DNA from: Pseudomonas mendocina | GTDB taxonomy: Bacteria; Pseudomonadota; Gammaproteobacteria; Pseudomonadales; Pseudomonadaceae | Assembly: GCA_037482215.1 (NCBI GenBank) | Contig: CP148074.1 | Span: 1,364,001-1,428,000 of the forward strand | Length of the DNA stretch: 64,000 nucleotides | Reading direction: 5' to 3' | In this document: positions 40,739 to 50,342 of the stretch, piece after piece | Numbering within the stretch: position 1 is the stretch's first letter | Layout: each line of letters opens with the position of its first letter | Position numbers and translations under genes: made by a program | The notes under the pieces: model-generated | What the model saw: only the letters and a program-made list of their open reading frames with translations | The model's database searches: none | What the model was told of the DNA's origin: nothing

Positions 40739-41242
40739 TTATGGCCTTATTTCAATAAGCGTGCCGTCTTTAACCAAGTTCCAGACTTCACGCATGTCGG
40801 TGTTTTTCATGGCGATGCAGCCTTCAGTCCAGTCCAATGTGTGGAAGTACCACTCTGGATATTCTTCATCCAGTGGCGTGCCGTGGATCATGATCATGCC
40901 ACCGGGGGATACGCCCTTGCTGCGGGCTTGGGCTAAGTCGCGAGCATTGGGGTAGGAGATGTGCATGGATAAGTTGAAGTTGTCGCTGGGTTTGCGCCAG
41001 TCGATCCAGTAAAAGCCTTCGGGCGTACGCATGTCGCCTTCGCGCTGCTTGGCTCCAACCGGCTGTTTACCCAATGAGATTCGATAGCTTTTGAGGGTAT
41101 TCCCCCGGCTAATCAGGTGAAGTTTACGCTCGGACTTGACCACCAGAACCTTGTCGATGATTGAGCCGTTGAGGGTGGGGGTGCTATTGGCCTGAACAGT
41201 CAGGCAGAGGCTCATACAGATAAGTGCGAACAACCAGCGCAT
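40739..41242 (-). CDS. L,D-transpeptidase (YkuD domain), exported
   Basis: Periplasmic enzyme that makes 3-3 cross-links in peptidoglycan or attaches protein to it. The 167 residues start with a signal peptide (LCLTVQANS) and contain a YkuD domain with the His of MIMIHGTP and the nucleophile Cys in DWTEGCIAMKN (about residue 141). No peptidoglycan-binding domain is seen, which fits the short type found next to nag genes in Pseudomonas. GGAACC precedes ATG 41242. Downstream of the Nudix gene by 15 bases and likely cotranscribed with it. Confidence 0.92.
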   Translation of the reverse strand: MRWLFALICMSLCLTVQANSTPTLNGSIIDKVLVVKSERKLHLISRGNTLKSYRISLGKQPVGAKQREGDMRTPEGFYWIDWRKPSDNFNLSMHISYPNARDLAQARSKGVSPGGMIMIHGTPLDEEYPEWYFHTLDWTEGCIAMKNTDMREVWNLVKDGTLIEIRP

Positions 41243-41257
41243 TATAGGTTCCGTGGT

Positions 41258-41815
41258 TCAGAGTGATTTCTTGTAGTGTCCGCTTGGTGCAGCTAGTGGT
41301 TCATTACGGACTGGAAAGTGATGATGGTGTCGATCAGAAAAGTAGCATTCTAAGGTACGGCCAATGGTCGGAAAAGCCAGCTCTGACCAGGGGATTTCAT
41401 GCTCTTGAAATAGCTTTACCTCAAGGCTTTCTTCGCCTGCACGGAAGTCCAGATCAACTAATTCGGCCCGAAATAGCATGTACACCTGATTGATATGAGG
41501 CAAATCGAACAAGGTGTAGAGATTTAGGTTGCGTACTCTTGCGCAGGCTTCTTCGTGAGTTTCCCTTGCAGCGGCTTGCTCCAGTGTCTCTCCGTTTTCC
41601 ATAAAACCGGCAGGCAGTGTCCAGAAGCCAAGGCGGGGCTCAATAGCTCGACGACATAACAGTACTTGCCCCTCCCAGATGGGCAGGCATCCGGCAATGA
41701 TACGTGGATTCTGGTAATAGATGCTGCCGCATTGGCCGCATACGTGGCGCAGGCGATTATCACCGGCAGGTATAACCTGCTTGATGCTACCTCCGCAGTG
41801 GCTGCAATAATTCAT
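41258..41815 (-). CDS. Nudix hydrolase with N-terminal zinc ribbon
   Basis: The 185-residue protein starts MNYCSHCGGSIK at ATG 41815, with GAGGA upstream. An N-terminal zinc ribbon (CSHC and CGQC pairs) precedes a Nudix domain whose box reads G-F-M-E-N-GE...RETHEEACARV, with Glu residues for metal intact but the usual Gly after EE-x replaced by Cys-Ala. The zinc ribbon resembles NudC (NADH pyrophosphatase) but the NudC QPWPFPxS motif is absent, so an ADP-ribose or related substrate is possible. Cytoplasmic. Confidence 0.88.
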   Translation of the reverse strand: MNYCSHCGGSIKQVIPAGDNRLRHVCGQCGSIYYQNPRIIAGCLPIWEGQVLLCRRAIEPRLGFWTLPAGFMENGETLEQAAARETHEEACARVRNLNLYTLFDLPHINQVYMLFRAELVDLDFRAGEESLEVKLFQEHEIPWSELAFPTIGRTLECYFSDRHHHHFPVRNEPLAAPSGHYKKSL

Positions 41816-41986
41816 GCCGGATCCTCGACTTGCTTGAGAAATATCTTGGCGCGGGAGCATTGCCTCGGCAAGAGGTCGTTTTCTGCTGTAAATGACATGT
41901 ACGATGGTGCTCAAAATGTGCTCAGGGGTGGGCCATACTTGGGTTTCATGCCATTATCCTTGCCGTCAAAAAAGCTGAGATTCTCC

Positions 41987-42592
41987 ATGCTGGATGATTT
42001 GCTTCATCGTTTGCGCAACTACAACCCACATTTACTGCCCTTCAACGAGAATTATCCCGAGGCTGCGGTGCTGGTTCCTATCACTCGCAGTGATGATCCA
42101 GAGGTTGTGCTGACCCTGCGTGCCAGTGGCTTGTCGACCCACAGTGGTGAGGTGGCATTTCCGGGTGGGCGGCGTGACCCTGAAGATCAGGATTTGATTC
42201 AAACTGCGCTTCGTGAGGCTCAAGAGGAAATCGGCTTACCACCAGGCCTGGTGGAGATGGTCGCACCGTTGAGTTCGTTGGTGTCCAGGCATGGCATTCA
42301 GGTCACGCCTTATGTCGGTGTGGTGCCGGATTTTGTCGAATACGAACCCAACGATGGGGAAATTGCTGCTGTGTTCGCGGTGCCGCTGAGCTTCTTTCGC
42401 ACAGATCCGCGTGAGACCACTCATCGCATTGATTACCTGGGGAACAGTTGGTATGTGCCGAGCTACCGCTTCGGTGAGTATAAAATATGGGGTTTGACTG
42501 CGATCATGGTGGTCGAACTGGTCAATCTGGCTTTTGATGACGTGTATATCGACCTGCATCAGCCGCCGGAACACTTCATCAAGCTGTCCTAA
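41987..42592 (+). CDS. Nudix hydrolase, CoA pyrophosphatase-like
   Basis: A 201-residue protein starting MLDDLLHRLRNYNP at ATG 41987; two further in-frame starts lie upstream but do not match the family N-terminus as I know it. The Nudix box GGRRDPEDQDLIQTALREAQEEIGL is intact, and the SGLSTHSGEVAFPGG region before it is the NuCoA signature of CoA/acyl-CoA pyrophosphatases (NudL/PCD1 group). C-terminal WGLTAIMVVELVN is typical of this group. Ends 21 bases before the carbonic anhydrase gene, with which it is likely cotranscribed. Confidence 0.9.
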   Translation: MLDDLLHRLRNYNPHLLPFNENYPEAAVLVPITRSDDPEVVLTLRASGLSTHSGEVAFPGGRRDPEDQDLIQTALREAQEEIGLPPGLVEMVAPLSSLVSRHGIQVTPYVGVVPDFVEYEPNDGEIAAVFAVPLSFFRTDPRETTHRIDYLGNSWYVPSYRFGEYKIWGLTAIMVVELVNLAFDDVYIDLHQPPEHFIKLS

Positions 42593-42613
42593 GAGGCAGC
42601 CAAGGAACATCAA

Positions 42614-43138
42614 ATGAAATACCGCCTGGGACAGTCCCTTGTTGAGACCCATCCGGATAGCTGGGTCGCACCTAATGCCACATTGGTGGGCAAGGTCAAG
42701 CTGGAGCAGGGAGCGAGCGTCTGGTTTAACGCCGTACTGCGTGGGGATAACGAGCTTATCCACATCGGTGAAAACAGCAATGTGCAAGACGGCAGTGTGA
42801 TGCACACCGATATGGGCTTTCCGCTGACGTTAGGGAAGGGGGTCACCATTGGCCATAAGGCCATGCTGCATGGCTGTACCGTGGGTGATTACAGCTTGAT
42901 TGGCATTAATGCAGTCGTCCTTAATGGTGCGAAAATCGGCAAACATTGCATCATCGGCGCCAACACGCTGATTGCAGAGGGCAAGGAAATTCCGGATGGC
43001 TCTCTGGTCGTCGGCTCGCCGGGCAAGGTGGTGCGTGAGCTGAACGATGCGCAAAAGAAAATGCTGGAAGCCAGTGCTGCCCATTACGTACATAACGCCC
43101 AGCGCTATGCCCGGGATTTGGCTGAGCAGGGCGAGTGA
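42614..43138 (+). CDS. Gamma-carbonic anhydrase family protein (YrdA/CaiE-like)
   Basis: Left-handed beta-helix protein of 174 residues with hexapeptide repeats ([41 protein letters not shown]). The three zinc His ligands of the gamma-carbonic anhydrase fold are present: His in VMHTDMG and the two in IGHKAMLHG. Such proteins are trimeric; activity in the YrdA branch is unproven. AAGGA precedes the ATG. The DUF1289 gene starts within its stop codon. Confidence 0.92.
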   Translation: MKYRLGQSLVETHPDSWVAPNATLVGKVKLEQGASVWFNAVLRGDNELIHIGENSNVQDGSVMHTDMGFPLTLGKGVTIGHKAMLHGCTVGDYSLIGINAVVLNGAKIGKHCIIGANTLIAEGKEIPDGSLVVGSPGKVVRELNDAQKKMLEASAAHYVHNAQRYARDLAEQGE

Positions 43139-43326
43139 TGGAGCAAGAACGTCCCGTGACTTCACCCTGTGTGTATGTTTGCGCACTGGATGATCATGAT
43201 ATCTGTACCGGCTGCCAGCGTACGGCCGCCGAGATTACCCAATGGAACCGTATGGGCAATGATGAGCGTAGGGCCGTGCTGCAGCGCTGCCATGAACGTG
43301 CCAAAGCCCAGGGCATCCTGCTTTAA
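43138..43326 (+). CDS. DUF1289 family small Cys-rich protein
   Basis: A 62-residue protein with conserved cysteines C-VYVC...CTGCQRT and TAAEITQWNRMGNDERRAVL, the hallmark of DUF1289 (YdhL-type). Probably binds a metal or iron-sulfur cluster; function unknown. ATG 43138 overlaps the preceding TGA, so translation is coupled to the carbonic anhydrase gene. Confidence 0.85.
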   Translation: MEQERPVTSPCVYVCALDDHDICTGCQRTAAEITQWNRMGNDERRAVLQRCHERAKAQGILL

Positions 43327-43359
43327 CCTGTTTACTTATTGATCTGCTGAGGAATATCC

Positions 43360-44541
43360 ATGTCCCGTATTGGAACCCCGTTGTCCCCAAGTGCAACCCG
43401 CGTGCTGCTGTGCGGTTCGGGTGAGTTGGGCAAGGAAGTGGTGATTGAACTTCAACGCCTAGGGGTGGAAGTGATTGCGGTTGACCGTTATGCCAATGCA
43501 CCGGCCATGCAGGTTGCTCACCGCAGCCACGTAATCAACATGCTGGACGGCGATGCTCTGCGTGCCGTGATTGAGCAGGAAAAGCCGCATTACATCGTTC
43601 CCGAGATCGAAGCGATCGCCACTGCTACGCTGGTTGAGCTGGAAAACGAAGGCTACACGGTGATTCCAAGTGCCCGTGCCGCTCAATTGACCATGAACCG
43701 TGAAGGCATTCGTCGTCTGGCGGCTGAGGAGTTGGGGCTGCCGACTTCGCCTTATCGTTTTGCCGATTCCTTCGATGAGTGTAAGGCTGCGGTCGAGGCC
43801 ATTGGTTTCCCTTGTCTGATCAAGCCAATCATGAGCTCCTCCGGCAAGGGTCAGTCAGTTCTGAAGAGCATTGATGACCTGCAAACTGCTTGGGATTATG
43901 CACAGGCGGGCGGTCGTGCTGGTAAGGGCCGGGTGATCGTTGAAGGTTTTATCGATTTTGATTACGAGATCGCGCTGTTGACTGTGCGTCACGGCAGTGG
44001 CACCAGCTTCTGTGCGCCAGTAGGCCATCGCCAAGTTAAGGGTGACTATCAGGAGTCCTGGCAGCCGCAACCCATGAGCCCGAAAGCGCAGGCAGAAGCT
44101 GAGCGTATTGCCCTGGCGGTAACCGGTGCGTTGGGTGGCCGTGGTCTGTTCGGCGTTGAACTGTTCGTTAAAGGCGATCAGGTCTGGTTCTGCGAAATTT
44201 CTCCGCGGCCGCACGACACTGGCCTGGTGACCCTGATTTCTCAGGACTTGTCCGAGTTCGCCCTGCATGCCCGCGCCATTCTCGGTCTGCCGATTCCGGT
44301 GATCCGCCAGTTTGGCCCGTCTGCCTCGGCAGTGGTGCTGGTTGAGGGTGAGTCTAAGCAGGTTAGTTTCGGTAATCTTGGGGCGGCACTGGCCGAGCCA
44401 GACACCATGCTGCGTCTGTTCGGTAAGCCGGAAGTCAGCGGTCAGCGACGTATGGGCGTTGCACTGGCTCGTGATGAGTCGCTGGAAGCGGCTCGCGCCA
44501 AGGCTACTCGCGCCGCTCAGGCGGTTAACGTCGAGCTGTAA
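43360..44541 (+). CDS. purT: Formate-dependent phosphoribosylglycinamide formyltransferase
   Basis: ATP-grasp enzyme that converts GAR to formyl-GAR with formate and ATP, the folate-independent alternative to PurN in purine synthesis. The 393 residues show the N-terminal [38 protein letters not shown]-grasp motifs SSSGKGQSV and [24 protein letters not shown]. Length is normal. GAGG lies upstream of the ATG. It shares the purine theme with purL and guaBA elsewhere in the window but is not in one operon with them. Confidence 0.97.
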   Translation: MSRIGTPLSPSATRVLLCGSGELGKEVVIELQRLGVEVIAVDRYANAPAMQVAHRSHVINMLDGDALRAVIEQEKPHYIVPEIEAIATATLVELENEGYTVIPSARAAQLTMNREGIRRLAAEELGLPTSPYRFADSFDECKAAVEAIGFPCLIKPIMSSSGKGQSVLKSIDDLQTAWDYAQAGGRAGKGRVIVEGFIDFDYEIALLTVRHGSGTSFCAPVGHRQVKGDYQESWQPQPMSPKAQAEAERIALAVTGALGGRGLFGVELFVKGDQVWFCEISPRPHDTGLVTLISQDLSEFALHARAILGLPIPVIRQFGPSASAVVLVEGESKQVSFGNLGAALAEPDTMLRLFGKPEVSGQRRMGVALARDESLEAARAKATRAAQAVNVEL

Positions 44542-44558
44542 GTCTCAAGCATCCTTCT

Positions 44559-45272
44559 GTGCGAGCGTATGCTTGGTGGGTAAAGTTGCTGGTGCTGGCT
44601 CCGCTGGCTCTTCCTTTAGCCGTCTATACGCGTCGCACGGCACTGCGCCTGCCGCCTGCTGAAGGGCCGCAGGCCGGTGTAGCCGGTGTTGATAAGGGCG
44701 GCGTGCCTTTGCGCCTGCTGGTGCTGGGGGAGTCGACCGTGGCCGGAGTCGGTGTAACTGACTCCGGTGCAGCGCTGGCTGCCCAGCTCGCGCAAGCACT
44801 GGTGGAGCGTACCCAGCGTCCTGTCCAGTGGCGCGCCTGCGGTGAAAATGGAGTTACCGTGGCGCAGGCCCGCTTACGTCTACTGCCGGATGTGCTGGAT
44901 CAGTCTTTTGATCTGGCGCTTTTGGTCTTCGGTGTGAATGACACCACTCACCTTACATCCCTGAAGCGCTGGGCTTCAGAGCAGGCTGCAATGGTTGAAT
45001 CCATACAGGCTCGCGGAATTCGAGTAGCTGCCAGTGGTGTCCCACCGTTGCAGCATTTTCGTGCATTACCTGGTTTGTTGAGGTACTTGCTTGGCGAGCG
45101 TGGTGCCCTGCTAGATGTTGCGCTTAAGCAGCGATCTGTTGCGATCGGTGTACAGCATGTACCAATTGAACTGGAGTTCTCAGCGGCGTATCTGGCTGAA
45201 GATGGCTATCATCCCTCAGCGCTGGGTTATCGAGTTTGGGCACAGCGCCTAGCGGAGCGATTACTGCTGTAA
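44559..45272 (+). CDS. SGNH/GDSL-type esterase or lipase, probably membrane-anchored or exported
   Basis: A 237-residue protein, GTG start, with a hydrophobic N-terminal segment (residues 7-22, WVKLLVLAPLALPLAV) followed by TRR, which reads as a membrane anchor rather than a clear cleavable signal. The SGNH blocks are present: GESTVAGVG (nucleophile Ser), GENGVT, GVNDTTHL (GxND) and DGYHPS (catalytic Asp/His). Substrate unknown; could be a lipid or carbohydrate ester. No ribosome site is obvious before the GTG. It is convergent with the CcsA-like gene. Confidence 0.85.
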   Translation: MRAYAWWVKLLVLAPLALPLAVYTRRTALRLPPAEGPQAGVAGVDKGGVPLRLLVLGESTVAGVGVTDSGAALAAQLAQALVERTQRPVQWRACGENGVTVAQARLRLLPDVLDQSFDLALLVFGVNDTTHLTSLKRWASEQAAMVESIQARGIRVAASGVPPLQHFRALPGLLRYLLGERGALLDVALKQRSVAIGVQHVPIELEFSAAYLAEDGYHPSALGYRVWAQRLAERLLL

Positions 45273-45318
45273 AGCGGTGCTTGAGGAGAAGAGGGCAGGC
45301 AATGCCCACCCTTCAAAA

Positions 45319-46119
45319 TCAGACGTGCAGGATAAATTCGCGAACCAGTTTGCTGCCGAAATAGGCCAGCATCAGAAGGCAGAAGCCGATCAGTGTCCAG
45401 CGGATGGCTTTATGACCACGCCAGCCCAGTTGGTGGCGTCCCCACAGCAATACCGCGAACAGAACCCAGGCGAAACAAGAGAAAAACGTCTTGTGTGCTA
45501 AGTGTTGGGCAAACAAATCGCTGACAAACAGTGCGCCCGACAGCAACGACAAAGACAGCAGAATCCAGCCCGCCCACAAGAAGCCAAACAATAAGCTTTC
45601 CATGGTTTGCAAGGGAGGGAAGTTCTTGATCAGGCGCGACGGGTGCTTGTGCTTGAGTTGGTAGTCTTGCAACAGCACCAATAGCGATTGGAACACCGCT
45701 ATGGTGAGCAATCCGTAAGCAGTGATCGAAAGAAGAATGTGGGCGAGAATTCCGGGTTCTTCATCAATCAATTGGCTGGTGCCTGCAGGCATAAATTGCG
45801 CTGCGACTACCGTTACCGCGCCCAGAGGGAACATAAGAACCAGGAGGTTCTCTACCGGGATTCTGGCGCACGCTAATAGGGTAATGGTGATCATGGATGC
45901 AGCTATCAGGCTTGCTGCATTGAAAAAATCCAGCGACAAACTGTTGCCGCTGAACATCTGCATGCAAAGGCTGCCAGCGTGCAGCAGCAGCGCCAAGATG
46001 CCGACCGCAATCAGCAGGGTTTTATTGACCGGCTTGCCCTGTTTCAGGTGCAGGCCCTGGTAAACAGTTGCGCCAGCGTAAAGGCAGGCAGAGACGAGGC
46101 TAGGAAGCAGGGAATCCAT
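45319..46119 (-). CDS. Cytochrome c assembly-like inner-membrane protein (YpjD/CcsA family)
   Basis: A 266-residue integral membrane protein with about eight hydrophobic segments. It belongs to the CcsA/ResC/HemX-type heme-handling superfamily by the LAHILLSITAYGLLTIAVFQSLLVLLQDYQLK region with its conserved His. ATG 46119 is chosen; the upstream extension is not supported. YpjD is divergent from ffh, as in many gammaproteobacteria, and is linked to haem/cytochrome processes in name only. The ribosome site is weak. Confidence 0.85.
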   Translation of the reverse strand: MDSLLPSLVSACLYAGATVYQGLHLKQGKPVNKTLLIAVGILALLLHAGSLCMQMFSGNSLSLDFFNAASLIAASMITITLLACARIPVENLLVLMFPLGAVTVVAAQFMPAGTSQLIDEEPGILAHILLSITAYGLLTIAVFQSLLVLLQDYQLKHKHPSRLIKNFPPLQTMESLLFGFLWAGWILLSLSLLSGALFVSDLFAQHLAHKTFFSCFAWVLFAVLLWGRHQLGWRGHKAIRWTLIGFCLLMLAYFGSKLVREFILHV

Positions 46120-46214
46120 AAATCTTAATCTGGCAAACCTGAAAAGAATCAGTGTGGCATACAACCCAAGTCTCACGAAAGCGTCAGGCGGTGTCCGATG
46201 TCACGAGTCTTCGC

Positions 46215-46220
46215 TATAAT
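46215..46220 (+). promoter_or_regulatory. -10 box upstream of ffh
   Basis: A perfect TATAAT lies 54 bases before the ffh start. No -35 of good match is present at 16-18 bases, so an activator or a weak -35 is assumed. Confidence 0.5.
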
Positions 46221-46274
46221 CCGCGACCTGTTGCAAGCCCACCCTCGGCTCCGGAGAGTCTGAAAGGAACGCGC

Positions 46275-47648
46275 ATGTTCGAAAATTTAACTGACCGCCT
46301 CTCGCAGACCCTGCGAAATGTAACTGGTAAAGCCAAGCTCAGCGAAGACAACATCAAGGATACCTTGCGCGAAGTGCGTATGGCCTTGCTGGAAGCTGAC
46401 GTTGCGTTGCCGGTGGTCAAGGACTTTGTAAATAAGGTCAAAGAGCGTGCCGTCGGCACCGAGGTGTCGAAAAGTCTGACTCCTGGTCAGGCCTTTGTGA
46501 AGATTGTTCGTGCCGAGCTCGAAGAGCTGATGGGCGCGGCCAACGAAGACCTGGCTTTGAATGCTGCTCCTCCTGCCGTCGTGCTGATGGCGGGTCTGCA
46601 AGGTGCGGGTAAAACCACGACAGTGGGCAAGCTGGCGCGCTTCCTTAAAGAGCGCAAAAAGAAATCTGTGATGGTGGTGTCTGCTGACGTTTACCGTCCT
46701 GCAGCGATCAAACAGCTTGAGACCCTGGCGGGTGAAGTGGGGGTCACTTTCTTCCCTTCAGATATCTCCCAGAAGCCAGTGGCCATTGCTGAAGCGGCAA
46801 TCCGTGAAGCCAAGCTCAAATTCATTGATGTAGTGTTGGTCGATACGGCCGGTCGTCTGGCTATTGATGCCGACATGATGGCCGAGATTCAGGCGTTGCA
46901 TGCCGCTATTAAACCGGTAGAAACCTTGTTCGTGGTCGATGCCATGACCGGTCAGGATGCCGCCAATACGGCTAAGGCGTTTAACGATGCTCTGCCACTC
47001 ACCGGTGTAGTGCTGACTAAGGTCGATGGTGATGCTCGTGGTGGTGCTGCGCTGTCTGTGCGTCACATCACGGGTAAGCCAATCAAGTTCATCGGTATGG
47101 GGGAGAAGACCGAAGCGCTTGATCCGTTCCACCCGGATCGCGTTGCCTCCCGCATCCTGGGCATGGGTGATGTGCTCAGTCTGATTGAGCAGGCTGAGCA
47201 AACGCTGGACCGCGAAAAGGCTGAGAAGCTCACTAAAAAGCTGAAGAAAGGGAAGGGCTTTGACCTTGAAGACTTCCGCGATCAGCTTCAGCAGATGAAA
47301 AACATGGGCGGCCTCGGCGGCCTCATGGATAAGTTGCCCCAGTTGGGTGGCGTGAATCTGGCGCAGATGGGCAACGCTCAGGGTGCGGCAGAGAAACAGT
47401 TCAAACAAATGGAAGCCATCATCAACTCGATGACGCCTGCTGAGCGTCGTGATCCCGATATGATCAGCGGCTCGCGCAAGCGCCGTATTGCGATGGGGTC
47501 GGGTACTCAGGTGCAGGACATCGGCCGCTTGATCAAGCAGCACAAGCAGATGCAAAAGATGATGAAGAAATTCACTGCTAAAGGTGGCATGGCCAAAATG
47601 ATGCGCGGCATGGCTGGGATGATGCCGGGCGGTATGCCCAAGTTGTAA
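46275..47648 (+). CDS. ffh: Signal recognition particle protein Ffh
   Basis: GTPase that with 4.5S RNA targets nascent membrane proteins to FtsY and SecYEG. The 457-residue protein has the N domain, a G domain with P-loop [15 protein letters not shown] (about residues 105-119), DTAGR and [10 protein letters not shown], and a Met-rich M domain ([24 protein letters not shown]) that binds signal peptides. AAAGG precedes ATG 46275. Divergent from the YpjD-like gene, and upstream of rpsP. Confidence 0.98.
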   Translation: MFENLTDRLSQTLRNVTGKAKLSEDNIKDTLREVRMALLEADVALPVVKDFVNKVKERAVGTEVSKSLTPGQAFVKIVRAELEELMGAANEDLALNAAPPAVVLMAGLQGAGKTTTVGKLARFLKERKKKSVMVVSADVYRPAAIKQLETLAGEVGVTFFPSDISQKPVAIAEAAIREAKLKFIDVVLVDTAGRLAIDADMMAEIQALHAAIKPVETLFVVDAMTGQDAANTAKAFNDALPLTGVVLTKVDGDARGGAALSVRHITGKPIKFIGMGEKTEALDPFHPDRVASRILGMGDVLSLIEQAEQTLDREKAEKLTKKLKKGKGFDLEDFRDQLQQMKNMGGLGGLMDKLPQLGGVNLAQMGNAQGAAEKQFKQMEAIINSMTPAERRDPDMISGSRKRRIAMGSGTQVQDIGRLIKQHKQMQKMMKKFTAKGGMAKMMRGMAGMMPGGMPKL

Positions 47649-47734
47649 CTGGCAGTAATAAAGGCTGCGGTTGTGATGTGGTGCACGCCACATTGCGGCT
47701 GGAGCCTGCATATACCGGTGCTTTGAAAAAGAGA

Positions 47735-47763
47735 TTTGCAAAAGCCCGGATAATCCTTAGAAT
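47735..47763 (+). promoter_or_regulatory. Candidate sigma-70 promoter of rpsP-rimM-trmD-rplS
   Basis: TTTGCA (47735-47740) and TAGAAT (47758-47763) are spaced by 17 bases. Transcription would begin about 65 bases before rpsP. Confidence 0.6.
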
Positions 47764-47836
47764 ATGTGGCCTTTCGGGCCTAGCGCCCTATGCTTGCATT
47801 TTTGTTTTGCAGCAACGACTACAGGAACGAAGTTCA

Positions 47837-48088
47837 ATGGTAACCATCCGTCTTGCCCGTGGCGGCTCTAAAAAGCGCCCATTTTACCACCTGACCGTGA
47901 CCAACAGCCGCAATGCGCGCGATGGTCGCTTCGTAGAGCGCATCGGTTTCTTCAATCCGATCGCTTCGGGTGCAGAAGTTAAGCTGTCCGTAAACCAAGA
48001 GCGCGCTGCATACTGGCTGAGCCAGGGTGCACAGCCGTCTGAGCGTGTTGCTCAGCTGCTGAAGGAAGCTGCTAAGGCTGCTGCCTAA
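47837..48088 (+). CDS. rpsP: 30S ribosomal protein S16
   Basis: An 83-residue ribosomal protein starting [19 protein letters not shown] at ATG 47837 with AGGAA upstream. The internal [17 protein letters not shown] is the S16 signature. First gene of the rpsP-rimM-trmD-rplS operon. Confidence 0.98.
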   Translation: MVTIRLARGGSKKRPFYHLTVTNSRNARDGRFVERIGFFNPIASGAEVKLSVNQERAAYWLSQGAQPSERVAQLLKEAAKAAA

Positions 48089-48093
48089 GCATT

Positions 48094-48630
48094 ATGAGCA
48101 TGACGCCAGCTCCCGCTGAGGAACTCGTAGTCCTTGGCAAGATTGTTTCGGTGTATGGCGTGAAAGGTGGCGTGAAGGTGTATTCCTTTACCGAACCTTT
48201 GACTAACGTGCTCAGTTACCCTCGCTGGACGCTTAGGCGTGAAGGCGAGGTTAAGCAAGTTGAGTTGGCCAGTGGACGTTTGCACGGCAAAGTCCTGGTA
48301 GCCACGCTGAAGGGCCTTGATGATCGCGAAGTCGCTCGTACTTTCGCTGGATTCGAGATTTGTGTGCCCCGCAGCGAGCTGCCAGATCTGAGTGATGGCG
48401 ACTACTACTGGTATCAGTTGGAAGGTCTGAAGGTCATTAACCAAGACGGGCAGTTGCTCGGCAAGGTTGATCATCTGTTCGAGACTGGCGCCAACGATGT
48501 AATGGTGGTCAAACCTTGCATCGACAGCCTGGATGACCGAGAGCGCTTACTGCCCTATACCGAGCAGTGTGTGTTGTCGATTGACCTGAGCGCTGGCGAA
48601 ATGCGAGTTGACTGGGATGTGGACTTCTAA
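48094..48630 (+). CDS. rimM: Ribosome maturation factor RimM
   Basis: Assists maturation of the 30S head and binds S19. The 178-residue protein has the N-terminal RimM domain ([21 protein letters not shown]) and the C-terminal PRC-barrel ([34 protein letters not shown]). ATG 48094 lies 5 bases after rpsP; ATG 48100 is possible instead, and no strong ribosome site separates the two. Conserved operon position. Confidence 0.96.
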   Translation: MSMTPAPAEELVVLGKIVSVYGVKGGVKVYSFTEPLTNVLSYPRWTLRREGEVKQVELASGRLHGKVLVATLKGLDDREVARTFAGFEICVPRSELPDLSDGDYYWYQLEGLKVINQDGQLLGKVDHLFETGANDVMVVKPCIDSLDDRERLLPYTEQCVLSIDLSAGEMRVDWDVDF

Positions 48631-48635
48631 GCCTG

Positions 48636-49388
48636 ATGGCCAATCTGCGCGTTGAAGTCATTACGCTGTTCCCGGAAATGTTTGCCGCTATTAGTGAATA
48701 TGGCATCACCAGCCGGGCGGTGAAGCAGGATCTGTTACAACTGACCTGCTGGAATCCGCGCAGCTACACCACTGACCGTCATCACACCGTGGATGACAGG
48801 CCTTTTGGTGGTGGCCCTGGGATGGTGATGAAGATCAAGCCACTTGAAGATGCTCTGCTTGACGCAAAGCAGGCTGCAGGTGGTGCGGCAAAGGTGATTT
48901 ACCTGTCGCCGCAAGGTCGCCAGCTGACACAGTCAGCCGTACGTGAACTGGCTAATGAGAGTGCTTTGATTCTCATTGCAGGACGCTACGAAGGCATTGA
49001 TGAGCGTTTCATTGAGACGTACGTCGATGAAGAATGGTCGATTGGGGATTACGTCCTGTCCGGCGGTGAGCTTCCGGCCATGGTCCTGATCGACGCGGTA
49101 ACGCGCCTATTGCCTGGTGCATTGGGTCATGCCGATTCAGCCGAGGAGGACTCCTTTACGGATGGACTGCTCGACTGCCCGCACTACACCCGACCTGAGG
49201 TGTACGAGGGAAAACGTGTTCCTCAAGTGTTGCTTAGTGGCAACCATGAACACATCCGGCGCTGGCGTCTACAGCAGTCCTTAGGTAGGACCTGGGAGCG
49301 TCGCGCTGATCTTCTGGATAGCCGCTCGCTTTCTGGAGAAGAGAAGAAGCTGCTGGAGGAATACATCCGCCAGCGGGACGATAGTTAA
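48636..49388 (+). CDS. trmD: tRNA (guanine-N1-)-methyltransferase
   Basis: Methylates G37 of tRNAs reading CNN codons, preventing frameshift. The 250-residue SPOUT-class enzyme shows the SAM-binding trefoil knot region ([38 protein letters not shown]). [15 protein letters not shown] is the conserved N-terminal motif. Starts 5 bases after rimM. Confidence 0.98.
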   Translation: MANLRVEVITLFPEMFAAISEYGITSRAVKQDLLQLTCWNPRSYTTDRHHTVDDRPFGGGPGMVMKIKPLEDALLDAKQAAGGAAKVIYLSPQGRQLTQSAVRELANESALILIAGRYEGIDERFIETYVDEEWSIGDYVLSGGELPAMVLIDAVTRLLPGALGHADSAEEDSFTDGLLDCPHYTRPEVYEGKRVPQVLLSGNHEHIRRWRLQQSLGRTWERRADLLDSRSLSGEEKKLLEEYIRQRDDS

Positions 49389-49428
49389 CGTATCGATGAC
49401 CGGCTAAGGCCTGTCTTAGGAGCGCAGC

Positions 49429-49779
49429 ATGACCAACAAGATCATTCAGCAGATCGAAGCTGAACAGATGAACAAAGAAATCCCGGCTTTTGCTCCGGGT
49501 GACACCGTAATCGTTCAGGTTAAAGTGAAAGAAGGCGACCGTCAGCGTCTGCAGGCTTTCGAAGGTGTTGTTATCGCTAAGCGTAACCGTGGTCTGAACA
49601 GTGCTTTCACTGTTCGTAAGATCTCCAACGGTGTTGGCGTTGAGCGTACTTTCCAGACTTACAGCCCGCTGGTTGACAGCCTGACTGTTAAGCGTCGCGG
49701 TGACGTGCGTAAAGCTAAGCTTTACTACCTGCGTGACCTGTCTGGTAAGGCAGCTCGCATTAAGGAAAAACTGAACTAA
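49429..49779 (+). CDS. rplS: 50S ribosomal protein L19
   Basis: A 116-residue ribosomal protein at the 30S-50S interface, with [20 protein letters not shown] and the conserved [14 protein letters not shown]. Last gene of the rpsP operon. Its ribosome site AGGAG is 6-8 bases before the ATG. A strong terminator follows at 49795. Confidence 0.98.
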   Translation: MTNKIIQQIEAEQMNKEIPAFAPGDTVIVQVKVKEGDRQRLQAFEGVVIAKRNRGLNSAFTVRKISNGVGVERTFQTYSPLVDSLTVKRRGDVRKAKLYYLRDLSGKAARIKEKLN

Positions 49780-49794
49780 GTTCAGTGTTCCAAC

Positions 49795-49820
49795 AAAAAG
49801 CAGCCTACGGGCTGCTTTTT
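49795..49820 (+). terminator. Terminator after rplS
   Basis: An 11-bp perfect stem AAAAAGCAGCC / GGCTGCTTTTT with loop TACG ends the ribosomal operon. A smaller stem (CTGAAC/GTTCAG) overlaps the rplS stop. Confidence 0.92.
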
Positions 49821-49922
49821 GCGTTTTAGAGCAGTTAAAAAATCGGGTTCTACTTGGCTTCTGAGAAGTTGATCGCATAAGAAGACAGGCCGTCCCGGTA
49901 TCTCCCCATCAGGTGCAATGTA

Positions 49923-50327
49923 ATGACTCCAAGAGAGCAGGAAATCCAGCGTCGTAGTGCGCTTAGTGAAACACGTGTGACCAAGGCTGTGTTTCCACCT
50001 ACAACCAACCACCACAACACTCTATTTGGTGGTACCGCACTTGCGTGGATGGATGAGGTTTCATTCATTACGGCAACGCGCTTCTGCCGCCTGCCTCTGG
50101 TGACGGTTTCCTCTGATCGCATCGACTTTAAGCACGCGATCCCCGCAGGCTCGATTGTTGAGTTGATCGGCAGAGTGGTATCAGTAGGTAACACCAGTCT
50201 CAAGGTAGAGGTTGAGGTGTACGTGGAAAGCATGAGTTGTGATGAGCGCGAACGAGCAATTCACGGAATCTTCAGTTTTGTCGCTATTGACGAAAACAAG
50301 CGTCCGGTACCTGTGCTGCCCGAGTGA
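49923..50327 (+). CDS. Acyl-CoA thioesterase, hotdog fold
   Basis: A 134-residue cytosolic enzyme of the YciA/BACH type that hydrolyses acyl-CoA. The hotdog-fold active-site region HNTLFGGTALAWMDEVSF shows the conserved Asn and Asp-Glu pair, followed by IPAGSIVELIGRVVSVGNTSLKV. The start is ATG 49923; the upstream ribosome site is weak. Stands alone after the rplS terminator and converges with the minus-strand MshEN gene. Confidence 0.88.
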   Translation: MTPREQEIQRRSALSETRVTKAVFPPTTNHHNTLFGGTALAWMDEVSFITATRFCRLPLVTVSSDRIDFKHAIPAGSIVELIGRVVSVGNTSLKVEVEVYVESMSCDERERAIHGIFSFVAIDENKRPVPVLPE

Positions 50328-50342
50328 TTTCGCAGCGCATTC

